A stretch of DNA of 64,000 nt from Pirellulales bacterium (GTDB taxonomy: Bacteria > Planctomycetota > Planctomycetia > Pirellulales > JAEUIK01), in the NCBI GenBank assembly GCA_019694455.1, contig JAIBBY010000015.1, positions 1 to 64,000 on the forward strand. The letters are read 5' to 3'. The notes under the pieces were generated by a model. The model made no database searches. It saw only the letters and a list, made by a program, of their open reading frames with translations, and was not told the DNA's origin. A program made the position numbers and the translations under genes. Positions 44,304 through 53,749 of this stretch are shown here, one piece after another. How positions within the stretch are numbered: the stretch's first letter is position 1; each line of letters opens with the position of its first letter.

Positions 44304-45224
44304 ATGGTCAGCACCGCGCCCGGCGCCAAAATCGACCTCAATCAGTTGCTTGCATCGAGTCAGTTGCCCGCTCTGCCGCAGAGCGCGATTCGCATTTTGG
44401 AGTTGTCGAAGGACCCGGACAATGGGCCGGTCGAGTTCGCGCCGTCGATCGAGGCCGATCCGGGTTTGGCAAGCCAAGTTTTGCGGTTTGTGAACTCGTC
44501 GTACTTTGGCTTTTCGCGCGAAATCTCCAGTGTCAAGTTGGCGCTGACTCTGGTGGGAGTACGGACGATCAAGAACTTCACGCTCTGGAGCGCCGTGTTC
44601 AGCTTGATGCCGAATCCACGGTGCGGGATCTTCGATATTCGCAGCCTTTGGCAGGATTCATTGCGGCGCGCGCTTTTTGCGCGTGAAGCGGGCAAATTGC
44701 TCGGTCTTAAGGAGTCTGACGAGGCGTTTGCGGCGGCGCTGTTGCAGGATATGGCCGTGCCGCTCTTGGCCAAGGAGTTTTCTGACACCTACGCCGAATT
44801 GTTGGTGGGGCGCCAGCACGGCGAATCGCGGCTGTCGGACCTGGAAGGCGCGCGCTTTGATTGGAATCATGCGCACGCCGCCGCGCAGATTGCACGGCAT
44901 TGGAACCTGCCGGAGGAGTTGGCGGGGCCAATCGAAAGCCATGCGTCGCTCGATACTTTGCTAGAGTCCGATCGTCTGCAACCCGCGCATCTGGCGGTGG
45001 CGCTCTCGGCGCTATTGCCGGCAGTGGTCGACAACGCCTGGCCGGAGCAAGCTCAGTTCGAGAGCTATGCGGGGCGCGTGTTCGCCAATCGCGAGTATGA
45101 CTTGTGCGACCTATTGGGTGTGGTGGACGCGGGATTTGTCGACTTCGCGCCGGTACTCCAGATCGCCTCGCCAACACGCACGTTGCGGCAGTTGCTTGAA
45201 AGCCCGGCAGGCTCGGACGCTTGA
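44304..45224 (+). CDS. HDOD-domain protein
   Basis: 306 residues, largely one HDOD domain (a degenerate HD-like domain used in bacterial signalling). Typical segments are LPALPQSAIRILELSKDPDNG, IEADPGLASQVLRFVNSSYFGFSREISSVKLAL, LVGVRTIKNFTLW and the helix with FAAALLQDMAVPLL. No receiver or output domain is attached. It likely works with a partner signalling protein. A weak terminator follows. Confidence 0.87.
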   Translation: MVSTAPGAKIDLNQLLASSQLPALPQSAIRILELSKDPDNGPVEFAPSIEADPGLASQVLRFVNSSYFGFSREISSVKLALTLVGVRTIKNFTLWSAVFSLMPNPRCGIFDIRSLWQDSLRRALFAREAGKLLGLKESDEAFAAALLQDMAVPLLAKEFSDTYAELLVGRQHGESRLSDLEGARFDWNHAHAAAQIARHWNLPEELAGPIESHASLDTLLESDRLQPAHLAVALSALLPAVVDNAWPEQAQFESYAGRVFANREYDLCDLLGVVDAGFVDFAPVLQIASPTRTLRQLLESPAGSDA

Positions 45225-45257
45225 TCCATCTACAGAGCTGAACCGGGATCGGTCAAG

Positions 45258-45277
45258 AACCGTAGCTAACGGTTTTT
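45258..45277 (+). terminator. Weak hairpin terminator after the HDOD gene
   Basis: AACCGT-AGCTA-ACGGTT stem-loop (45258-45274) followed by TTT. The stem is short (6 bp) but correctly placed 34 bases after the stop. Confidence 0.45.
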
Positions 45278-45474
45278 CTGGCCTGTTGCTGGTCGAGCCA
45301 CATGCCGTCCACGCAGCCAGCCCTAACTTCCGCTGGCTGACGGTTTCAATCGCGGGTCGAATCAGCGGATGGTCGAAGCGGTCTAACTGCTGCTGTGCGA
45401 GTTGCCGGCCCCGCTATAATGACAATGTGAGGGCAGGACTTTTCTGATTTCTTGTCGCATCGAGGAGCAGAGCG

Positions 45475-45999
45475 GTGTCGGAGTTGAACCGCGCTCGGCT
45501 GGCACAGTTATTGCGCGAAGCTGAGGGCTATCTCGAGCTCGGGCTAGCCGAGCACGCGCTGGCGACCCTGCGCCGGGTGGAGCATGCAGGCACCTTTCGT
45601 GGGCAAGTTAATTATTTGCGCGGCGAGGCGCTGCGCAGCCTGGAGCGATACGAGGAGGCGGTGGAACCGCTGGAGACGGCCGCCGAGTTGTCTCCGAGCA
45701 ACGTGCATGTTTCCCTCGCCCTGGGCTGGTGCCTGAAGCGCGTTGGTCGACTCGGGCGGGCGATCGAAATATTGGAACTGGCGCTACAAACTGAGGCAGG
45801 CGACGATGAACGGGCGCTGGTGACCTATAACCTGGCGTGCTACCTGAGCCTGGCGGGGCAGAAGGATCGCGCGCTGGCGCAATTGGCCAAGGCCTTTGCG
45901 CTGAACGACCGTTACAAGATGTTGGCGCACTCGGAAGCCGACTTTGATCCGATACGCTCCGATCCGGAGTTTCAGTCGCTGGCGTCGATCATTGTGTAG
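45475..45999 (+). CDS. Tetratricopeptide-repeat protein
   Basis: 174 residues of TPR-type helical repeats, about 40-145: ALATLRRVEHAGTFRGQVNYLRGEALRSLERYEEAVEPL and SLALGWCLKRVGRLGRAIEIL are two clear repeats. The C-terminal LAHSEADFDPIRSDPEFQSL is a widespread TPR-protein ending. The GTG start at 45475 gives MSELNRARLAQLL. No signal peptide is seen. A protein-binding role is likely; the partner is unknown. Confidence 0.85.
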   Translation: MSELNRARLAQLLREAEGYLELGLAEHALATLRRVEHAGTFRGQVNYLRGEALRSLERYEEAVEPLETAAELSPSNVHVSLALGWCLKRVGRLGRAIEILELALQTEAGDDERALVTYNLACYLSLAGQKDRALAQLAKAFALNDRYKMLAHSEADFDPIRSDPEFQSLASIIV

Positions 46000-46013
46000 G
46001 CGGGTTTCGCTGT

Positions 46014-46931
46014 TCACCAGTCGACATGGCGACCCAAGCGCTGCGCGATTTCGCGGTCCAAGTCGTCGAAGTTCTTGCGACCGTGCAAGACGCGCGTGTT
46101 GTCGAGAATGGCGAAGTCGCCCACATTTTCCCAGCGGACCAAACGTGTGCAGCGATCGGCCACAGCGCGCATTTCAGCCACGACATCGGCCGGCAGCTTG
46201 CTGCCATCCTCCATGCGCACCTGGCTGACATCGCTGCCATTGTCCTCTTGCCAGAGCACCGGGAGCACGCTGTTGCTGAAGACATCGAGATCGCCCCAAT
46301 GACTCTTGCGAATCGCGTACACGGGATACTCGGTCACCCAGGTGTCGCCATCTTCGATCAGGAAGTTCATTCCGTTATCGGTCGCGAACTGGCGGGCTTC
46401 ACCCTCGTCCTCGGTCCAAAAGCGTACCTTGCGCGCATGTGGCCGCGTGCGGCGCACATACTTGATGCGATTTGAAAGGAGGAAATCGCGGGTCTTGGTA
46501 TTCAGCTCGCGGACGATCGCGGCGCCATCGCAAAGCATGGTTTCGCCGGCGGACTTGGCGGGTTTCACCACGTAGAAGAACACGACCATGGGCCGGTTTT
46601 TTTGATATGACATTTCGGAATGCAGCGCCAGCTCAAACGCCAATTGCTGCTGATTGCCAAGATAGAAATTGGTCGACAGGATGGTGCCGTCGGTGTCGGG
46701 ATTGAGGACTTTCTTTTCGTGCGCACCGCCTTGGTAATTCTGCCAATCGTCACAGAGGCGATTGGTGAATTGCTCGAACGCCGGGATATCGGGACGATAA
46801 CCAATCAGAGCGACCGCGCCGTGCGACTTGACCAGTTCCTTGATCTGGTCGAGGGGCACATCAGCGAGCGATTCGCCGGCCGCTGGGCGAAGAATTGCGC
46901 AAAAATCTGAATCGATGGATTGGTGAATCAT
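46014..46931 (-). CDS. TauD/TfdA-type Fe(II)/2-oxoglutarate dioxygenase 1
   Basis: 305-residue non-haem dioxygenase. The proximal iron ligands are in ALHSEMSYQ (His-x-Glu, not the commoner His-x-Asp), and the distal His is in LDNTRVLHGRKNF, followed by an Arg for 2-oxoglutarate (QRLGRHVDW). His-x-Glu is also used by clavaminate-synthase-type enzymes. Last gene of the biosynthetic operon, 39 bases after its paralogue. It is probably a hydroxylase, desaturase or epimerase acting on the polyketide-derived product. Confidence 0.85.
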   Translation of the reverse strand: MIHQSIDSDFCAILRPAAGESLADVPLDQIKELVKSHGAVALIGYRPDIPAFEQFTNRLCDDWQNYQGGAHEKKVLNPDTDGTILSTNFYLGNQQQLAFELALHSEMSYQKNRPMVVFFYVVKPAKSAGETMLCDGAAIVRELNTKTRDFLLSNRIKYVRRTRPHARKVRFWTEDEGEARQFATDNGMNFLIEDGDTWVTEYPVYAIRKSHWGDLDVFSNSVLPVLWQEDNGSDVSQVRMEDGSKLPADVVAEMRAVADRCTRLVRWENVGDFAILDNTRVLHGRKNFDDLDREIAQRLGRHVDW

Positions 46932-46970
46932 GGTAGTTGGAGAGCACGAGGGACTGGGCTAAATAAGGAA

Positions 46971-47885
46971 TCAAAAATCGACGCTGCGAACCATGCGTGA
47001 AAAGATCTGCCGGACATTGTCGTTGAACTTGCGGCGGCCGTGGAGCGCGCGGGTATTGTCGACCACGGCGAAATCGCCAGAACGCCAAGGTATGCAACGC
47101 GTCAGTTCGTCGCAGCACGATTCGATTTCGGCGATGACTTCGTCGGGAATCCGCGAGTCGTCCTCGAACCGCACTAAGTTGTCTTTCTTGACGCCGAAGC
47201 GTTCTTGCCAAGCGACGGGCAGAATGTTGTTGATGAACACGGCATGGCCGCCCCATCGGCTGGTTATGTGCGCCGGATGCACGTACTCCGTGGACACGGT
47301 CTGCGCTGCGCGGTCGACATTGACCGTCATGCCGTTGCCGCCACAGAACCGCGCCACCTCGTCGATGTTGTCGGTCTGAAAGCGCACCCGCCACTCCGAC
47401 TCGGGATAGTAGCGAATGTATTTGAGGCGCCGCGCATGGAAGAGGTCACGCGTCGCAGGTCGCAGGCGGCGATACAGTTCGGCGCCGTCGAGCACCGTGG
47501 TTTCGCCGTCTTGCAGGGCAGGTTGCACGCAATAGAACCAGATCAGCACCGGCCGCTGCTCGAGGTAGTACATTTCGCCGTGCATCGGCAACGAAAAGGT
47601 GTCTTGCTCCTCGCCTTTGAGGTAATAGTTCACCGAGGCGATGGTGCCATCGTCGTTGACAGGGCGGCGGGCGTAGCGTCCCCCTTTGTAGTTCATGAAA
47701 TCGCTGGAGAAGCGATTCGTGAACGCTTCGAAGGCGGGGGGATCGATTTCGAAGCCGCGAAAAAACACCATGCCGTGACTCCGGATGGCGTCGATCACGG
47801 CGGCGTCTTCGAGTTCGGTGATGCGCTCGCCGGCGTCGGGCGAGAGAATGGCGCCAAATGTGTCGTCGAACGGGGCGGTTTTCAC
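46971..47885 (-). CDS. TauD/TfdA-type Fe(II)/2-oxoglutarate dioxygenase 2
   Basis: 304-residue paralogue of the downstream dioxygenase, with moderate similarity throughout. The ligands are in PMHGEMYYLEQRP (His-x-Glu) and VDNTRALHGRRKF (distal His). The N-terminus GAILSPDAGERITEL and the substrate loop GFEIDPPAFEAFTNRF are shared with the other copy. The pair suggests two oxidations of one scaffold. It lies 108 bases after the SDR gene. Confidence 0.85.
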   Translation of the reverse strand: MKTAPFDDTFGAILSPDAGERITELEDAAVIDAIRSHGMVFFRGFEIDPPAFEAFTNRFSSDFMNYKGGRYARRPVNDDGTIASVNYYLKGEEQDTFSLPMHGEMYYLEQRPVLIWFYCVQPALQDGETTVLDGAELYRRLRPATRDLFHARRLKYIRYYPESEWRVRFQTDNIDEVARFCGGNGMTVNVDRAAQTVSTEYVHPAHITSRWGGHAVFINNILPVAWQERFGVKKDNLVRFEDDSRIPDEVIAEIESCCDELTRCIPWRSGDFAVVDNTRALHGRRKFNDNVRQIFSRMVRSVDF

Positions 47886-47993
47886 GAGAGCAACCCTATG
47901 GATGTGGAATGCGATTCAAGTCGCGCAGGCTGCCATGCCGTGGACACGGAAAGGTCTTTGTTCGAGGGGGCGGAGCGAAGCGTGCAGGCCAAG

Positions 47994-48767
47994 TCATGGG
48001 GAGGACTCCGGCGACGTGCGACCGCGCCCTTTTCGCAAGCGAAATGGGGCAATGACCAGCTTATCCAGGAACGTATCGTAGGGCAGGCTCAGGCACATCG
48101 CGATGATTTCGGCGATCCGCCCGGCAGGTAACGAACCGGGCGGCGGTGGCACGAGCGGTCCGTTTTGCTCCCACAGCGGCGTAGCGACCGCGTCTGGCAA
48201 TAACACCTGAACCCGTACGCCAAAAGAACGCGCTTCCTCAGCGATCGACTCTGAAAGCCCAATGACCCCAGCCTTGGAGGCGCTATAGAGCGAATCCAAC
48301 GGCCGCCCTTTCTGGCCGCTGGTAGATGAAATGTTGATAATCTGGCCCGCGCGTTGTGCGGTCAGGATCCGCAGTGCGGCCCTGTTCATGAAGAACGTGC
48401 CTTGCAGGTTTGTCCCGACGACTGCGTTGTATTCGGCATCGTCAAGCTCCCACAACGGCCGCGGGCGGCTGCCGGCGGGGCGCAAGATGCCCGCACAATG
48501 AACCAGCGCGTCGAGGCCACCGAGTTGCCGAACAGCGGCGTCGATCAAATGTTCGCAATCGGCCGCATCGCGGACATTGCAGCTTTGCGGAATGATGGCG
48601 TTACTTTGGCCGCGCGCAAGTTCTGCCGCTAGCTCGCTGACGGCCTGCTCTTTCACATCCGAGAGGACAAGGCAAACGCCGCGCGCCGCCAATAGCTCCG
48701 CGGTGGCTCGACCAATACCGCTGCCGGCGCCTGTGATGACAACGCGCATACCTTGGAGAACGTTCAT
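47994..48767 (-). CDS. Short-chain dehydrogenase/reductase (SDR) 1
   Basis: 257-residue classical SDR. The NAD(P) motif is TGAGSGIG near residue 12, then VHCAGI, the catalytic Ser in NISSTSGQKG, and the Tyr-x-x-x-Lys in YSASKAG. It starts with an ATGA overlap with the other SDR. Likely a ketoreductase or alcohol dehydrogenase of the biosynthetic cluster; the substrate is not predictable from sequence. Confidence 0.88.
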   Translation of the reverse strand: MNVLQGMRVVITGAGSGIGRATAELLAARGVCLVLSDVKEQAVSELAAELARGQSNAIIPQSCNVRDAADCEHLIDAAVRQLGGLDALVHCAGILRPAGSRPRPLWELDDAEYNAVVGTNLQGTFFMNRAALRILTAQRAGQIINISSTSGQKGRPLDSLYSASKAGVIGLSESIAEEARSFGVRVQVLLPDAVATPLWEQNGPLVPPPPGSLPAGRIAEIIAMCLSLPYDTFLDKLVIAPFRLRKGRGRTSPESSP

Positions 48768-49561
48768 GTTGCGGCTCCAGTCGTTGATTCGCGCGCGGCT
48801 GAATTGAAGCCCAGCGGCGCGAGGAGCGGCAACTGAAACGATGTGTCGGCTGGACTAGCGAGCAGTTCAACCACCAGCGCGGCAACAGCCTCTGGCGGCA
48901 TGGCGCCTTGGGTGGCCAAACGGGTCGCTGAGATGAGGCCGGTATCGACGGCGTCTGGCAGCAACGAAGTGACGCGCACCCCCAGTGGCGACAGTTCTTC
49001 CGCCAAGGATTGGCACATGGCGACCACCGCCATTTTGGAGGCCGAATATGCCGCGGCGCACGGTTGACCATGTAGGGCGGCACGTGCCGAGGAAATGTTG
49101 AGAATGTGTCCCTTTTTCGCCTGCGCCATGCGCTGAGCGGCGCCGCGGCAGAGCAGAAACATGCCGCGTAGATTCGTTTCGACCACTTCGTTCCAGTCGT
49201 CGGTGGTCAGCGTGACCACCGGATCGGGGATGCGCCTTCCGGAGTCAGAGCTACGACCAATGCCAGCGCAGCCGATCGCGATGTCGAGGCGGTTGTATTC
49301 TTCGTCAACGAAGCGGAATAACCGATTCATGTCGCTAGTCGAACGGACATCGCAACCAGCAAATCCGATCGACCCTGATGCTGTTTCGACAGTGGCCGAT
49401 ACTCGACCAGGATCTCGGCCAACAACGACTACCCGACAGCCAGCCTCGGATAACACGCGGCATATGGCGCGACCAATGCCGCCTGAGCCGCCCGTGACAA
49501 TCGCCACCTGATCAGTCAGGCAGGCTGAGTCGGTCCAGATGTTGGCTGTGCTGATTGTCAT
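48764..49561 (-). CDS. Short-chain dehydrogenase/reductase (SDR) 2
   Basis: 265-residue classical SDR: TGGSGGIG cofactor motif near residue 25, GCAGIG, NISSARAAL with the catalytic Ser, and YSASKMA with Tyr and Lys. The ATG at 49561 overlaps the upstream methyltransferase stop (ATGA), so it is preferred over an ATG at 49576. It is diverged from the neighbouring SDR, so each probably has its own substrate. Confidence 0.88.
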   Translation of the reverse strand: MTISTANIWTDSACLTDQVAIVTGGSGGIGRAICRVLSEAGCRVVVVGRDPGRVSATVETASGSIGFAGCDVRSTSDMNRLFRFVDEEYNRLDIAIGCAGIGRSSDSGRRIPDPVVTLTTDDWNEVVETNLRGMFLLCRGAAQRMAQAKKGHILNISSARAALHGQPCAAAYSASKMAVVAMCQSLAEELSPLGVRVTSLLPDAVDTGLISATRLATQGAMPPEAVAALVVELLASPADTSFQLPLLAPLGFNSAARESTTGAAT

Positions 49562-50448
49562 GCGCGGGTGGCCCAAATCTCTAAATAGTTGCGCGGGGCC
49601 GAGGCAAAGCCGGCAGCGGCCAGCGCCGGTTCGGCAGCTTGTTCGAGGGCCGCGGCGGCTTCTTCAATCGGAAAGCCGCTCATCAAGACTTCGGCCAAGC
49701 CGCCATACGCGCCGACCAATCCCAGCGCCCGACCGTTCAAATCGACCACGCGCTCATTCGTGGCATGCGTTTGCAGTCCGACGTCGCACAGCATCTGCGA
49801 CCATTCGGCGGGGGTGTACCAGCGGTTCTTGAAGGCGCCGCGATTGGCGCCGCGCACCCGCTTGATGGGAGGCTTGCCCGCGGCGACGAGGCCGTCGCTC
49901 TTGGCTTGAATCAACTCGCTGGCGATGCGAATCCAATCCATGTAAATACGATCGGTGCCAGGGGGCATGGAGCCCGCGTAGAAGGCGGAGTTGAAGCCGA
50001 ACAGCCCGCCGGGACGGAGCACACGCGCCACGCCGGCCAGAAACTGAGGCTTGTCGGGCAACAGATGGATTGCGTTGGCGATGGTGACGCAATCGAACGA
50101 CTGATCGGGAAAGGGGAGTTGGTCGGCGCTTCCGACGGCCAAGGTGACTACGCTCTTGCCGTCGACGAGATCGTTGGTCAGTTCGAATCCATAGCGCACT
50201 TCGCGCCCCAGTCTTTGGAGCCGCGCCGTACTCAGATCGACCTGAACGGGATCGTAATCGACGCCGTTGAGATGGGCGTGCGGCGATTGTTCGAGTAACA
50301 GTTCGCTGACCACGCCGGCGCCGCAGGCCAAGTCCAGGAAGCGCCGGACATGCGTCAGTGGCTGGAGGCCGACAAAGCCGCGATTCGCTGCGACGTACTC
50401 CGGTTCGGCGCTGAACGGCTCGTAGGTGGTGTTGACGTGGCTGGTCAC
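49558..50448 (-). CDS. SAM-dependent methyltransferase (class I) A
   Basis: 296 residues, Rossmann methyltransferase fold. Motif I is FLDLACGAGVVSELLLE near residue 40, the acidic residue ending strand 2 is in NGVDYDPVQ, motif IV is in FPDQSFDCVTIANAIHLL, and the post-motif is RVLRPGGLFGF. The GTG at 50448 overlaps the upstream stop (GTGA); the frame to 50649 reads into the upstream gene and looks non-native. Probably an O-, C- or N-methyltransferase tailoring enzyme. Confidence 0.86.
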   Translation of the reverse strand: MTSHVNTTYEPFSAEPEYVAANRGFVGLQPLTHVRRFLDLACGAGVVSELLLEQSPHAHLNGVDYDPVQVDLSTARLQRLGREVRYGFELTNDLVDGKSVVTLAVGSADQLPFPDQSFDCVTIANAIHLLPDKPQFLAGVARVLRPGGLFGFNSAFYAGSMPPGTDRIYMDWIRIASELIQAKSDGLVAAGKPPIKRVRGANRGAFKNRWYTPAEWSQMLCDVGLQTHATNERVVDLNGRALGLVGAYGGLAEVLMSGFPIEEAAAALEQAAEPALAAAGFASAPRNYLEIWATRA

Positions 50449-52907
50449 TCGGTTCCCCGCGGATTGACTTTTTGGGCGGAAATCAGCAGATGGGCGTCGA
50501 CCGCCAGCGAACCGCCGGGAAGGGCTTCGACGATGAGGCGATGCAGATCGGCGTCGACCTGCTGCAATAGAAGCTTCGTAAGGAAATACTGGCGGCTGTG
50601 TTGATGAAACCGCCGCCAGCCAACGCGGGCAATGTCGCGAAGTTCGCAATTCTCAAATCCCGCCGCGCGCAAGGCTTCTGCAAACCTCGTGACCGTGGGA
50701 GAGGAGTCGGCATCTTTTGCGAACTGGTCGAGCCGGGTTCCCGCGATTTCGGCCGCGCTGAGCCACCCACCTGAGCGCAGGACGCGAGCGACATGCCGTA
50801 AGTTGCTTGATAGGCCGACTCCAGCGAATCCTTCGATCCAAATCACAGCGTCGTGACTCTCTGCAGGAAGCTGGTCGATGGTAGCTGGCGCTCGTCGTCG
50901 GGAGAACCACTTGTGGGGCGCCGCCACACTGGGATCGATACAGGTGACATACCGTGGTGAGAACTCGCTCGATTGCTTGGCGATCTCTTCGGCGCCGCGG
51001 GCAATGATCAAAACCTGCTTGTCGGCGATGGCATCCTGGCTAGAGAGAACGGCGAACACCTCTGCCGCGAGGGCGCGTGCAGCTTGCGCAGGAGTTGTCG
51101 AATCGGTCGACCAGTAGCCGACGTTACGGATCGGGGTGTGATGAAAGTATTCATCGATTTCCGTGCCGACCGAAGCGGTGAGTCCGACCAGGTCTTTTTC
51201 CTGGTCGGCCAGATGCAGCACCGGGTTGAGTTGGCACGCCTCCCACAGCGAATCGTGCAGTTGACCAACGGCATGCAGTTCTGTCTCCTCGGCCAAGAAC
51301 ATTGCGGCGCGCGATTCTTCGGTCTCGGCTTCGATGCCCATGTGGGCGAGACTGAGACCCTCGCTGGCGCGTGGCAGCGCATGTAGTTCCACGGTGTCGG
51401 AGGGGGGGGCATCGGCATGGTCGAGCGATCCGTGCCAGATTTCCAGCCCGCCGCGCGGATTGTCCTCGTAGCGCCAGCCCGACGGGGTGCGCACCGCGAC
51501 CTTAGGTCCGAAGGGATTGGCGGCACCGACAAAGAGTCCGGCGGGGCTGGAAACAAGGGCGCGGATGCCGAAGTTATAGAAGTTGTTGAATCCATTGCGC
51601 GTGACAGGCAACCAATTATCGCCGTCGGTGGTGCGCCACAGTTCGGCGCCTCCACGATGCTTGAGAAAGCGATCCAAGGTTTCGTCGTCGAACAGGTTGG
51701 CGACGTGCGCGGGCCAGATGCTGCGATCCATGTATGGCACATACGATGAGACATCGAAGGTGCCGACATATAAAGCGCCGTCGTGGGCGCACATTCGCCA
51801 GATGTAGCCGGCCAAGGGATTGTCGAAACCGGGTCCCATGCCGCTGGTGGGGATCTTGAGTCCCTGATTGGTCAGCCGCGGAAAGCCGACCACGAGATCC
51901 CAACTGCCGTCAGGATAGACGCGGAGCACCTCGCCGGCGGCGGGTCCAATATTGTTAGAGCGATCGTGACCACCATTTTGAATGGCGGTGCCGATGTAGA
52001 GGTTCCCCTGAAACGCCGCCATGGAGAGGACGGCCTGATTGAAGGGGCCGCGTCCGGCGCCGTGATCGAGGATTTTTTGCCAGCGATGAGGCGCGGGGCC
52101 CTCTCCATTGGTACGCCAGACTTGGAAACCTTCGCGAATGTTGAGAGTGCCGACGTACAGATAGTCGCCGCAGACTTGCATTTCGATGATGCCGCGGTTC
52201 GCCGGATCGCCAAAGCCGGGGGGGCAGCTTACTTCCCAGCGACCGTTGACCGGATCGTCGGTGCAGCGGACATCGACATTCTCGGCGACATTGGGATCGG
52301 TCTTGAGAACCTTGGGATCTCCTTTGCTGTGCGAAGGGGCGACCCAAAGCCGGCCCTTGAACGGTTGCACCGCCCGGAAGCCACCAAAATTTTCGTGTTC
52401 GCCTTCGATACGAGGCGGTTCCAGCTTTTCAAAGTTCAGGCCATCGAGCGAACGCAAGGTGGCGCAGCCAGGCGCATTGCGGCCGACTACCGGCAGCGTA
52501 TAGAGCGCGGGACGCTCGTCGCTCTTGCCTTGAAAGACGGTCATGCAGCGAAAGGCGACCGCCACGGGGGCCAATCGCCCCTCGTAGCCGACGACCATCG
52601 GCGATCGAAAGACGCGCTCCCAGGCGCCGGTCTTGGGGCTGTAGCGCCAAATTTGGCCACGAAGATCGAGCTTTTCGTAGGAATCTGGGACCGGCACCGG
52701 CGGATGCGCGAAGGGGGCCTCAAACGGCCAGCGCATGATGATGACTTGCAGGGCGTTGCGATTGGTGCCGATGTACAAATGGTCGTCGTACCAGGCGTAG
52801 CTGTACGGATAGTGGTTGAATCCGCTACCAAAGCCGCGCTCGGCAATGCGACGAAAGTGGCCGCCGCTCAAGGCCTGAACAGGTTTTCGATCGATCGCGG
52901 TCGCCAT
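50445..52907 (-). CDS. Beta-propeller-like protein fused to a methyltransferase-like domain
   Basis: 820 residues. The first 550 or so contain repeated strands of the type LYIGT or LYVGT (at least five: LYIGTNRN, LYVGTLNIREGFQVWR, LYIGTAIQ, LYVGTFDV, LFVGAANP), which suggests a beta-propeller. The last 220 or so residues resemble a class I methyltransferase (VLIIARGAEEIAK, SHDAVIWIEGFAGVG, HVARVLRSGGWLSAAEI), but the Gly-rich SAM loop is degenerate. The C-terminus is like those of the neighbouring methyltransferases. The ATG at 52907 is used; the frame to 53114 is an artefact. No signal peptide is seen. Function unknown. Confidence 0.75.
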   Translation of the reverse strand: MATAIDRKPVQALSGGHFRRIAERGFGSGFNHYPYSYAWYDDHLYIGTNRNALQVIIMRWPFEAPFAHPPVPVPDSYEKLDLRGQIWRYSPKTGAWERVFRSPMVVGYEGRLAPVAVAFRCMTVFQGKSDERPALYTLPVVGRNAPGCATLRSLDGLNFEKLEPPRIEGEHENFGGFRAVQPFKGRLWVAPSHSKGDPKVLKTDPNVAENVDVRCTDDPVNGRWEVSCPPGFGDPANRGIIEMQVCGDYLYVGTLNIREGFQVWRTNGEGPAPHRWQKILDHGAGRGPFNQAVLSMAAFQGNLYIGTAIQNGGHDRSNNIGPAAGEVLRVYPDGSWDLVVGFPRLTNQGLKIPTSGMGPGFDNPLAGYIWRMCAHDGALYVGTFDVSSYVPYMDRSIWPAHVANLFDDETLDRFLKHRGGAELWRTTDGDNWLPVTRNGFNNFYNFGIRALVSSPAGLFVGAANPFGPKVAVRTPSGWRYEDNPRGGLEIWHGSLDHADAPPSDTVELHALPRASEGLSLAHMGIEAETEESRAAMFLAEETELHAVGQLHDSLWEACQLNPVLHLADQEKDLVGLTASVGTEIDEYFHHTPIRNVGYWSTDSTTPAQAARALAAEVFAVLSSQDAIADKQVLIIARGAEEIAKQSSEFSPRYVTCIDPSVAAPHKWFSRRRAPATIDQLPAESHDAVIWIEGFAGVGLSSNLRHVARVLRSGGWLSAAEIAGTRLDQFAKDADSSPTVTRFAEALRAAGFENCELRDIARVGWRRFHQHSRQYFLTKLLLQQVDADLHRLIVEALPGGSLAVDAHLLISAQKVNPRGTE

Positions 52908-52924
52908 GCGGGGACAAGCACTTG

Positions 52925-53749
52925 TTAATTGAGAGCGACAGATTCGATTCGATGCGGTCCTTTGCTGCCTGCGACGAGCAGGTAGTATTCGAGATCGGGT
53001 ACTTGCGAGTAGTTCACGGCCATAATCTCTTGCAAGCGCTCGAAGGTGATTTGCCGAGCCAGGTAGCGATCGTGATAGAGGCGCGTGACGTAGCGAAAGT
53101 AGTTGCGCCAGCACGGCTCGGTGGCGTCGATGATGTGAACGTCGGAAAAGCCGACGTCACGCATCATGCGGTGATATTGGTCTGGTCCGGCGAGAAAATT
53201 GGCCTCGTGGCGGAACGTGCGCGAGCGCTCGGCCTCGCGCGTGGCCAGAATGTCGGCCAACAGCAGGTAGCCGCCGGGCTTGAGGACGCGGATCGCCTCG
53301 CGGAGAAAGTCGCGACGCGTGTTGAAATGAAAGGCGGCCTCGACGCAAATGACGGCGTCGAATGAGTCGGCCGGGAAGTCGAGCGCCGTGGCGTCCATGA
53401 GGCGAAAGTCGGCGCCCGGCACTTTAGGACGGGCGGTGGCGAGCTGTTTTTCAGAAATATTGATCGCCGTGATCTGGCTGGGCACGTAGTGCTTGAGCAA
53501 GCAGCGGGTAGGCTCGCCTTTGCCGCAAGCGACGTCGAGGATGCGGCCCTGCGGCCGGGGGATGAACTCCAGCAGCTTTTCCACCAGATTCTGGCAAGCC
53601 TGGCTGGCGGTCTTGGTGTGCTCGTCCCAGTAGCCATGATTGGCGAAGTCGGTGTTGTCGTAGAAATCGACGAACGCCGGCTCGTACATCACATAGTCAT
53701 AGCGCCGGTTGAGCGGGTTGGCGAGGATGTCATCGCGACTCATGGACAT
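52925..53749 (-). CDS. SAM-dependent methyltransferase (class I) B
   Basis: 274 residues with well-conserved motifs: motif I ILDVACGKGEPTRCL near residue 70, ITAINISEKQL, motif IV FPADSFDAVICVEAAFHF and RVLKPGGYLLLADI. The layout resembles cyclopropane-synthase/sterol-methyltransferase-like small-molecule methyltransferases. GGAGG is 6 bases before the ATG at 53749. The start overlaps the preceding hydrolase gene by 20 bases. Likely C- or O-methylation of the product. Confidence 0.87.
   Translation of the reverse strand: MSMSRDDILANPLNRRYDYVMYEPAFVDFYDNTDFANHGYWDEHTKTASQACQNLVEKLLEFIPRPQGRILDVACGKGEPTRCLLKHYVPSQITAINISEKQLATARPKVPGADFRLMDATALDFPADSFDAVICVEAAFHFNTRRDFLREAIRVLKPGGYLLLADILATREAERSRTFRHEANFLAGPDQYHRMMRDVGFSDVHIIDATEPCWRNYFRYVTRLYHDRYLARQITFERLQEIMAVNYSQVPDLEYYLLVAGSKGPHRIESVALN

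Noticed and set aside
52908-53114. N-terminal extension of the propeller fusion
   Set aside because: It would overlap the upstream methyltransferase by about 190 bases and is Arg/Ser-rich noise; the ATG at 52907 fits the operon spacing.
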